In this document: positions 21,751-29,195 of the stretch, in pieces
How the letters are laid out: the number at the start of each line of letters is the position of its first letter
Numbering within the stretch: the stretch's first letter is position 1
The notes under the pieces: generated by a model
Told to the model about the DNA's origin: nothing
The model's database searches: none
The model's input: the letters and a program-made list of their open reading frames with translations, nothing else
Program-made: the position numbers and the translations under genes
Assembly: GCA_001970855.1 (NCBI GenBank)
Contig: LSSN01002699.1
Span: forward strand, 1 to 29,195
DNA length: 29,195 nucleotides
Direction of reading: 5' to 3'
Source of the DNA: Smittium culicis
Taxonomy: Eukaryota; Kickxellomycota; Harpellomycetes; Harpellales; Legeriomycetaceae

Positions 21751-21936
21751 TTAAATGGCATAAATCGCTTCATATACTTCCTCCACAATTTTACAACAGT
21801 CAGCTATTCTACCCTTTCTATTTTCCAAACCCCTTTTAATATTCCCCCTAAACCCATACTTAATTACTTCTACTACTATTATTAACACTGTATTTTGTAT
21901 TCCTATATTCAATAAAAGACCAAAGCAGTGCCACAT
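21751..21936 (-). CDS. Doubtful small ORF upstream of carnitine acetyltransferase
   Basis: A 61-codon minus-strand frame with an N-terminal hydrophobic part (LLLNIGIQNTVLIIVVEVI) and a charged, helix-like C-terminus (ENRKGRIADCCKIVEEVYEA). It lies about 110 bp from the divergent carnitine acetyltransferase start. The DNA strand bias (C/T-rich on the plus strand) is stronger than in the surroundings and opens more than one frame, so this may simply be a pyrimidine-rich promoter or leader tract of the acetyltransferase. No family recognised. Confidence 0.18.
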   Translation of the reverse strand: MWHCFGLLLNIGIQNTVLIIVVEVIKYGFRGNIKRGLENRKGRIADCCKIVEEVYEAIYAI

Positions 21937-22046
21937 TACTGAAAAGTTTGATTTTAAGCCCTTTTAATTTTATGTTCTCTCATTTTATTTCAGAAAAGCG
22001 ATACGATTTTATTTTACCAAAGCTATTTTATTGAAAGTAAAAAACA

Positions 22047-24209
22047 ATGTCAAGCTTACAAAAAACATTCCAGCACCAAGCGACTCTACCCCGCTTACCT
22101 ATTCCCCCCACTGAACACACTTTCCAACAATACTTGGAATCTCTTATCCCTGTACTATCTCCAGAAGAGCTCGAAAACACTAAAGCCGTTATCCGCGAGC
22201 TTACCTCCCCCGTTTCAAACTCAAAGAGCATTGCTGATATTCTCCAAGATAGGCTAAAAGCGTACGACTCTACTCAACAACACCACTGGCTGGAGAGGCT
22301 CTGGGAAGATATTGCTTACTTATCCTGGCGCGAACCTTTATACATCAACTCAAACTACTGGATCACCTTTATTAAGGATAAGAATGCGTACGGTCAAATC
22401 GAAGATCCAAAGTTTGCCCAAATTGCAAAGTCTTTATCTAGACAGGAAAAACAAAAGCTTGTGTGTCTAGGCGCTGGGTTCAGTCAGTACCAAATACGTC
22501 TATCCGCCGCAATCGCAAACAGATGTTTCGACTATTACCATTTAGTCTTAAAGTACCCCCCACTTTACTTCAAATGCTTTCTTTTTATTAAACCTCATAT
22601 GCTTTCATATATAACCTACTATTTTTTTAATGGAATTAACATGATTATTTAATTTTGCATTTATAGTGAAGAATTAGCTGTCGAGAAAGCTGGAGCAAAC
22701 CCCATTTGCATGAACCAATACAAAAGTTTGTTTGGTGTAACCCGCTTACCCCGGCCTGAATGCGATGTTATTTCAAGATACCAAGGACACATATCTTCCT
22801 TTATTCTAATGGCTAAAAACCAAATATTTTCTGTTCCTCTGTATACCAAAAACGGAAACAGAATTCTTGATGGTGACCTTGAAGACCTTATCTCTTCCGC
22901 TATCACAAAAGTCTCTACGATGGACTCTTCGAAGTTGGAGCCTCCTATCTGCCTTCTAACTGCTGGCCACAGAGACCGCTGGTCTGTTGGGTACTCATTA
23001 CTAGCTAACGAAAAAAACCCAATATCCTTAAATACTCTTCAAGAAATCCAAAAATCTGCATTCGTCATTTCTCTTGAAGACTTTTACTCGCCCAAATCTG
23101 CTGGTGAAGGTGCCTGGCAAAGATTAGTCAAGTCAGGCGGTAAAAATGGCCACAATAGGTGGTTTGATAAACATATCAACTACGTTATAGACCGTAACGG
23201 TAATTTAGGCGCTGTTGGTGAACACTCTCCCGCTGACGCTGTTGTTCCTGCTAAATTACACGACTACGTCATCACTCGGGTGCTTATCAACCCTGACCCA
23301 AACTCTATAATTACTGAGAATTCTGTATCCCCATCTGTATTCCGCAAAAACTCAAACTGTATGTCTAGCTACCCTCAATACAAAAATGATTCTATACCAA
23401 AAGAACCCGTCCATCTTTTGTTTGGGGAGGTAGATCCTATGATTAATACACTTATTGATGAAACCCAGGCTGAGGTCGATCGATTGGAATACACAAGCGT
23501 AAGCGATACTCTAATAATAAACCAATATGGAGGACAATTCATGAAATCCGCCAAAATTTCTCCTGATTCGTACGTCCAGCTCATGTTACAGTTAACTTAC
23601 TATAAACTCCACAATGAAGTTGCACCAACTTACGAATCGGGCTCAACCAGATCTTTCAGCCACGGAAGAACTGATACTATCCGCTCTCTAACACAAGCTA
23701 GTAAAGAATTTGTCGAGACTATGCTGAACCCTAAAGCCTCTGACTTGGATAAGTATAAAATGTTTATAAAAGCAGGCTCTGTACAAAGTAAGAACGCGAA
23801 AGCGGTCTCAACAGGGCTCGGAATCGACCGCCACTTGCTTGGACTAAGGTTTGCTAACTATAAACTAGCCCCGCTTCCCGGAGAGCCCAAATTTGATCAG
23901 TCTATAGCCGATAAATTCTTCAGCGATGCCGGAATGTCAAAATCTTCAAACTATACACTATCGACATCAGGGCTTTTCCCAAACCACACACTCGTGCACA
24001 CAGGCTTTGGCGTTACTGTTCCTAAAAACGGTTACGGGATGAACTACACTATCATGCCCGATTTTGTAAAGATTGGCGTTGAGACTAAACGAAACATCGA
24101 GTCTTTTGGACAGACTGATGTATTCCGCTTCTTGGACGAGTTTCAGAACTCCTTCGCTGAAATGAAACTGATCTGCTTGAACGCTTTAGCTGCTAAATCC
24201 AAACTCTAA
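22047..24209 (+). CDS. CAT2: Carnitine O-acetyltransferase, peroxisomal type
   Basis: Transfers acetyl groups between CoA and carnitine so acetyl units can leave peroxisomes. There are two exons, 22047-22552 and 22667-24209. The 114-nt intron (donor GTACCC, acceptor TTTATAG) splits an Asn codon and restores the frame, giving 682 residues. The N-terminus has the family's LPRLPIPPTEHTFQQYLESL (14-33). GNRWFDK-type motif HNRWFDK (331-337) and the catalytic His355 in GAVGEHSPAD are present. The carnitine/CoA-binding signature PTYESGSTRSFSHGRTDTIR runs from 488, and the STS motif is at 601-603. The last three residues are SKL, a canonical type 1 peroxisomal signal; no mitochondrial presequence is evident. 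An in-frame stop just upstream supports this start. An AATAAA at 24353-24358 may end the transcript. Gene symbol by analogy with yeast; a YAT-type assignment is possible. Confidence 0.95.
22553..22666 (+). other. Intron of the carnitine acetyltransferase gene
   Basis: A 114-nt intron, much more AT-rich than the exons, with an unusual GTACCC donor and a TTTATAG acceptor. Removing it joins HLVL to NEELAVEKAG and aligns the protein with other carnitine acetyltransferases. Reading through it would stop translation at 22650-22652. Confidence 0.85.
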
Positions 24210-24751
24210 CATTCCTTAATACTTTTAGTTTTAAGCTTTTATATTTTTATTTGTATATTTAATTGGGTGTTTTTTTTTTACCCAAATTTAACTCCCAGTT
24301 ATTATAGCTATTTATACCCAATCATTTTCTTGAGCCTTAAAACCCCTTTTCCAATAAAATTATTATTCGGGTAAATAATATCGCTTACATTTATACCTAT
24401 TTTTTTTTAATAGTTGAGAATTTATTATTAACATTTACGTAGAAATTTTAAATGTAAAAAAAATTAACTAGGAGCTTATAAATTTAAGATTTATATTTTT
24501 TTACTGTAGTTTATATGTATTTATAAAGCCATACACTCCCTAAGCACAATTCAAAATAAAATCAAGAGAATATAAATATCACACAAACTGCTTAACTGTA
24601 GGATTACTTTTACTTTCCGCTACAGCCTAAATACCCAAAGAAAATTATACTCCGCAACGCAAAAAAATTTACACCTACCTGTCAGACTATACAATCAAAG
24701 ATTATAAACTAAATTAAATCATTTATAGTAAGCCGATAAGTTCACGCCAGA
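24210..24751. other. Spacer between carnitine acetyltransferase and VPS37
   Basis: Holds the acetyltransferase 3' end, with a small hairpin (TTGGGT 24263-24268 / ACCCAA 24280-24285, T-rich loop) and AATAAA at 24353-24358. The VPS37 promoter and leader follow, becoming slightly richer in C from about 24600. No gene seen. Confidence 0.5.
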
Positions 24752-25375
24752 ATGAAGACAGTTCCAGAACAAATGAACAACTACAATCTTCCGAGCGATG
24801 AGATAATACAACAGAAACTCAAAATCCTGAACGATTACTACCCGACATTTGCGAACAAGTCGATGGAGGACCTGCAAGATCTGCTCAAATTCAACGATCT
24901 GTTCCAAGCGCATTTCGACGGGTTAGATCAGGTGCAAATGACGCGCACTTTGCAGTACGAGCTGCGGCAGCAGAGCCTGCAGCTGGCTGAGGCGAATCTG
25001 CACGTGAGCGAGCGCATCGCCAGCTTGCGCGCATCCTTGGCGGACAACGAAGCCGAGGCCAAGCTACTGCAGCAGGAATACTTCGAATCGAGCAATAAGG
25101 TGCTGGAAGTGCAACGCATGTTCTTCAAGCGCAGCATGATCGAGAAGCTCGCACAGAAGCGTGATACCGTTGAGGCTGCTACTGAAAAGCTCGTTGATGA
25201 GTTCCTCACTACTGGGGGCGGCAGTGGCTCCGATGGCTCATCAGCTGATGTTGGCAATAAGTTTAAATCCGAGGATAACATCGAATCTTTTTTGAATGAC
25301 TTCATCAAAAAACGATCGCTATACCACCAACTGTCTGCAAAACATGAACTTATTATGAATAACCGCCTTGTTTAA
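24752..25375 (+). CDS. VPS37: ESCRT-I subunit VPS37 (Mod(r) domain)
   Basis: A 207-residue intronless protein. VPS37 joins Vps23, Vps28 and Mvb12 in ESCRT-I, which sorts ubiquitinated cargo into multivesicular endosomes. The Mod(r) domain is recognisable from SMEDLQDLLKFNDLFQAHFD (37-56) through LQLAEANLHVSERIASLRA (76-94) and the coiled-coil up to about 145. A short Gly/Ser-rich linker (about 154-168) precedes the C-terminal segment FLNDFIKKRSLYHQLSAKHE (180-199), matching the family's final helix with its Tyr-His pair. An in-frame TAA just upstream makes this ATG the first. The middle of the gene (about 24840-25260) is strikingly G+C-rich, reaching about 68% in one 60-base block, unlike any other gene here. 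It converges on the V-ATPase subunit H gene. Confidence 0.9.
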   Translation: MKTVPEQMNNYNLPSDEIIQQKLKILNDYYPTFANKSMEDLQDLLKFNDLFQAHFDGLDQVQMTRTLQYELRQQSLQLAEANLHVSERIASLRASLADNEAEAKLLQQEYFESSNKVLEVQRMFFKRSMIEKLAQKRDTVEAATEKLVDEFLTTGGGSGSDGSSADVGNKFKSEDNIESFLNDFIKKRSLYHQLSAKHELIMNNRLV

Positions 25376-25620
25376 ACAAGTATCCATACCTTGTTTTCTA
25401 CCTTACCTGCTCTTCCTTGCTACACTTCTATTTTATTTTTTTGCATATCATGATTAGTAGTTTATTTCCAAATTTCTTGTATCTAATTTTTTTTTTTTTA
25501 TTTTGAAAGAAAATCTTTATTTCTAATATATTTTTACTCTTATAAAAATTAATTGTACGCTTTTATTATTTACTTAATTATTTATTTATAAATTTTATTT
25601 ATTTTAAACTTGAAAACGCT
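25376..25620. terminator. Shared 3' region between VPS37 and V-ATPase subunit H
   Basis: A 245-bp AT-rich spacer between convergent stops. Several AATAAA motifs on the minus strand (around 25560-25610) could serve the V-ATPase gene. T-rich tracts follow the VPS37 stop. Confidence 0.4.
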
Positions 25621-27446
25621 TTAATATATAGGATCAATTTGCTGGTTCTTCCAAGCATTAACCATAAACTCTTGGACTGAAGTCAAGGCCTCGTATCTAA
25701 CTTTATCGTCTGGATGGGTCATTAGCCGCATTAGGTGGGCTTTGGCACCGAGTTTTGTTAGTATCACTTTTCCATTTGGATAGTGCTTGATATATTGACC
25801 CAGATCGTGACAAGCTACTGCAATGATTAATGGGTCATTATTAGAATCACTGATCAACTCCGACAAAATCTTCAATCCTAAATGGTCTTCTTGGTTGAAT
25901 TTTTCATAGTTCATTTTCCAGAACGCATCTGAAGAGTGTACCTGACTCCAGCTAAGCATCCCTGATTTAAGTTCATTCATGTATTCGTCCCATGTTGTTT
26001 CTTTCTCAAGCTTTTCGCTCAATTTCTGAGACAAATCTGAAATCACTTCAGATAAGTCTGTGTCTTGTATCTTACGGCTGCTGAGGGCAATCAAACAGCT
26101 TTGAACACCTGAAACAACTATACTTGGTAAATTAGACTCCAATGACAAGTCAAACATATTCTAATTAATAGGCACATGAAAAATGGGACTTTTGTTAACT
26201 GCTGCTAAAAAATACTTGAAAATATTGCTACAAGATACGAAGAACTGGCTAATAAAGAAAATATGTTACCTTGATAGTAAAAATCATAACTCTAATGACT
26301 TTTTCTTTTAGAGTGCTTCGAGCAATTTTAACAAGAGTTGGAGTAATATCGTATTTCCTAAAATTTAGTTAAAAAAATTACAATAAGGCCAAAGCTTATA
26401 GAATTGAATATGATAAATTACTCGAATAAAGGTAGAAAAAATCAATTAAAAGCCGATAATGCAAAGCTAGCTAATGAAATAAAGTTTTATTATATAAAAG
26501 TACAAGATACCTGTTTATATTTTCTGAAATGGACTTATCAAAAGTCAACAGCCATAAGATATAGCCTATATCATACTGTGTCTGAGCAACTGATACTTTT
26601 AGCCCATGCTGGTTTGGGGATAAAACAGTATCTTTAAGAATGAGTACCATTTTTTCAAGGCAGCTTGGGGAGTTATGATATATAAATTTCCTGGAGCCAT
26701 TTATCGATAATACAGACTGAATAAGTTGAATGACTACGTCAGAAATTGAAGGATCAGTTGAGTCTAACTTTTGCTCGAAATAAACGAATAGATTGGTAAA
26801 ATCAAAAGAGAAATCAGAAGAATTTTGACTGTTCAATAATTTGATAATAACTTTACAAGCCATTAAACCAATATAATCATCATGTGACTCGAAGTTCCTA
26901 AAAGAAAGAGCAAATTAAATTTTGTTATTTGATTAAAGAGATTAAGCATCTACTAGAATGAATTATATAACAAAAAAAAAAATACTTTTCTAGTAAATTG
27001 TAAATCGTAGCATATCTATCAGATTTATACGAAAAACATTCTTCTATTGCAGTGTCTTGGTTTTCAACGAGATCGTCCAAAAGGACCAATAGATATTGAA
27101 TAACCTCGATTCTATGCAATTTAACTAATAATCCCAGAACCAAATTTGTGCATTTTCTAGTTTCAATGGGATAATCCTTAAAATTTCGCTTTGATTGCTG
27201 CAAAGATCTAAAAGTGATCATTTCTTCTTCGGTTATTAAGCCTGCATTGAAAAATCCTTCCCAGGGCATAGGACGTTTATGAACATTGTTGGTGACACCA
27301 TCGAAATATGGACTTACAATAAGAGCAGCCGGGACTTCGTACTTTTTATTATATTTTGCTGGATGAGCACTGCTGCTCTTAGAAGTGCCGCTAATATTCA
27401 GAGCAGAAACCTGCTTAGCCATCTCGTTTTGATTGACGCTGCTCAT
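25621..27446 (-). CDS. VMA13: V-type H+-ATPase subunit H
   Basis: Regulatory subunit of the V1 sector that acidifies the vacuole; it activates the assembled pump and silences free V1. Four exons on the minus strand: 27446-26986, 26897-26511, 26357-26270 and 26160-25621. The introns are 88, 153 and 109 nt, all GT...AG, and all junctions keep the frame. The product is 491 residues (yeast Vma13 has 478). PWEGFFNAGLITEEEM and VIQYLLVLLDDLVENQD in exon 1 are typical of the N-terminal HEAT/ARM-like domain. The short 88-nt third exon reads KYDITPTLVKIARSTLKEKV and leads into VIRVMIFTIKN, the conserved 'KEKVxRV' segment. Exon 4 carries the C-terminal domain, including ISDSNNDPLIIAVACHDLGQ and YIKHYPNGK, then EALTSVQEFMVNAW near the end. 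Without splicing the frame breaks at each intron. Confidence 0.95.
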
Positions 27447-27509
27447 TTATATTGCTTAGAAGGGTAAAAGTATTGATAAGGAAGGAAAAGTTTGTGTATG
27501 TGTGAAAGC

Positions 27510-27725
27510 TCAGGCGCATAGTATTATTAGTAAAAATGGAAGTTGAATAAATAAAAGTGTAATTGCTTTGTGAGGCCATTTATTCCAAAAAGAAGCGAAA
27601 TATTCGACTAAGTTTACAATTAATACCGCTAAATTTAGCCAAATAATAAACAAGAATGCAAAAAAGCTTATAAAATTTCTCGAATAATAAATAAAAGTTA
27701 AAAAATGCTTAAAATCTTTACCCAA
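27510..27725 (-). CDS. Doubtful 71-residue membrane ORF upstream of V-ATPase subunit H
   Basis: A minus-strand frame ending 63 bp before the VMA13 start codon, in the same direction. It contains two hydrophobic segments (FISFFAFLFIIWLNLAVLIV and AITLLFIQLPFLLIILCA) separated by a short polar loop with WNKWPHK. Its four Trp/Pro-bearing motifs are a little better than random AT text, but the composition is Phe/Leu/Ile-rich as expected from AT-rich DNA. It could be a small membrane protein or the leader region of VMA13. No family recognised. Confidence 0.22.
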   Translation of the reverse strand: MGKDFKHFLTFIYYSRNFISFFAFLFIIWLNLAVLIVNLVEYFASFWNKWPHKAITLLFIQLPFLLIILCA

Positions 27726-29195
27726 TAATTATCTATTCCTAAAAATCATCTTTATTTACTCCTCAGCTGCTTTTTTAGCTAAAATGTTTTATTGGTCTGA
27801 TAGTTGCATATTTATCAAACAATATATGATTGCCCAATAAATATATCAATATCTATGATTCCATTGGACAAGCTCAATATGTTTAAAAGCCTCAACACTC
27901 ATTCGCCAAAGCCAAAGCCCAATAAATCCTCGTATACATTTATTCGCTAGAAATTGTTAAAATTTATAGCAAGGCCAGTATATGACAATCATTCGTCAAA
28001 TTTTGTTTAGAGTGCTGATATCATACCACCAGTTCATTATTACAATAATTCATCTGCCAATTTATATCTGAAAATATAAGCAAGTCCCTAACTGCCAAAA
28101 AATTTTAGTTACAGTGCATTAGCTGCTCCATAGTTATTAACCTTTAAAGATTCTAAAAAATTAGATTGGTTCTGAATTTTAAGCATTAATTATATTTGAT
28201 TCATAGTTTAGTAATCCATAATACTGCAAAATTTAAAAAATTGTTTTTTTTTGCAAAGATCTAGCATATTCAATATGCTGAACATACCCTATAATGCTTT
28301 AGATATTATTATTCTAGGTATAGCTGAGCTATTTAGAGAGAAGGATAATTATTAACTTTTAATGTGAAGTAAATTAAAATAAATTTCAATACTACTTCAA
28401 TAAAAAATACTATTGAAATTATAAAGCAATACGAAAAATATCCAAGTATATGGTTTAAAAATATCTCTTTGTATGAATTAAAGTGTACTAGCGTTTATAT
28501 TACCGCCTTTCTTTAATTTTAGATTCTAGTGAGTGAATCATAATTAATATTACCCTATCACCATATAATATTAATTCTTTATAAATATAAAAACATCCCA
28601 GCTATGATATCCGACCCAATTGAGGTCATTTTTTAACGGTATAAAATTTAAGAGCGCATAAATACAGTTAGTATATACTAATTTTTTATAGATAGTATAT
28701 ACTAAATGATTAATATAGTGGTAAAAAATTTTTGATAATTATTATTTTCGATAATTGATCGCCACTCATAGTAAAAAATGCTAAAATTTCTCTATTTTAA
28801 TAACATATACTCAATATTTGCTGTGTATAAATATCATGTCAATTTGATTTATAAAATGAAAATTTTCAAATCTGAATATTTAATTGATAAATATCAAAAT
28901 TAAAAATAAAAACTTAAAATTCTAGTTTTCTAGTCTACAAAAGGTTTAGATTTTTATCAAAAAATTAGTTTGAAACAAATTTTTGTTTTTTTCATGTTTA
29001 ATTACTTTTTAAATGAAAATTTTATATTAAAAATAATTATCTCAATAATATATTCACTTGGTTTAAAAATTAATGAATTCTAAAATAATTTTATACTAGC
29101 AATTATTAAGTATTACTTATTTATATTTTATTGTTTTTTATTATGTTTTTTGATTTATTTTTCAAATAAATTTAAAACATATTGATTTTTAACTA
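27726..29195. other. AT-rich terminal stretch
   Basis: No supported gene. A C-richer patch at about 27855-28130 contains a 31-codon plus-strand frame starting at 27855 (contains LNMFKSLNTHSPKPKPNKSS) and loosely repeated TTCGCCAAA/CTGCCAAA-type motifs. Two copies of the 12-bp palindrome TAGTATATACTA lie at 28669-28680 and 28693-28704. The remainder is very AT-rich. Confidence 0.45.
28669..28704. repeat. Paired 12-bp palindromes TAGTATATACTA
   Basis: Identical palindromes at 28669-28680 and 28693-28704, 24 bp from start to start. Could be a paired binding site or AT-rich chance; no adjacent gene. Confidence 0.4.

Noticed and set aside
22661..22906. Minus-strand frame opposite carnitine acetyltransferase
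   Set aside because: Shadow of the second exon; the sense strand carries conserved family motifs.
26404..26637. 77-codon plus-strand frame within V-ATPase subunit H
   Set aside because: Covers the antisense of intron 2 and the end of exon 2; the splicing model explains the region fully.
1..29195. CRISPR arrays, bacterial operons, ribosome binding sites or phage genes
   Set aside because: Introns, polyadenylation signals and eukaryote-specific genes show nuclear eukaryotic DNA; no regularly spaced repeats were seen.

Overview
This window looks like nuclear DNA of an early-diverging fungus. It carries spliceosomal introns with short GT...AG boundaries, a zuotin-type ribosome-associated J-protein that ends without SANT domains (as in fungi), a carnitine acetyltransferase with a peroxisomal SKL tail, an ESCRT-I subunit, a V-ATPase subunit and a half-size ABCA transporter (a subfamily absent from baker's yeast). 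The DNA is extremely AT-rich: a sampled intergenic block is about 18% G+C, while sampled coding blocks are about 40%. Standard stop codons are used. A zoopagomycete-like fungus with an AT-rich genome would fit, but the lineage is an inference and cannot be settled from the window.

Layout. Bases 1-9759 are a gene desert. It opens with a decayed Ty3/Gypsy-type integrase (about 103-911), contains a few short coding-like islands, and holds a short poly(A)-tailed retroelement copy flanked by a perfect 14-bp target-site duplication (8704-8893). A MAPEG/MGST3-like membrane enzyme lies on the minus strand (9760-10203). Bases 10204-14834 are a second AT-rich stretch with two copies of a piggyBac-type MITE (10732-10922 and 12856-13043), a second copy of the poly(A) retroelement (12577-12749) and a hairpin-like inverted repeat (14331-14447). 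Zuotin (14835-16151, +) and the ABCA half-transporter (16431-19550, -) then converge. After a 2.5-kb spacer come carnitine acetyltransferase (22047-24209, +, one intron) and VPS37 (24752-25375, +), which converges on the V-ATPase subunit H gene (25621-27446, -, three introns). The last 1.7 kb is AT-rich sequence with one doubtful membrane ORF.

The genes are ordinary, functionally unrelated eukaryotic housekeeping genes: protein folding at the ribosome, lipid or xenobiotic transport, acetyl-unit shuttling from peroxisomes, endosomal sorting and vacuolar acidification. VPS37 and V-ATPase subunit H both act in the endosome/vacuole system, but their adjacency is probably chance. I found no convincing new multi-gene system. 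The less routine signals are the transposon fossils in the deserts, the sharp G+C island inside VPS37 and several short coding-like islands with no assigned function.
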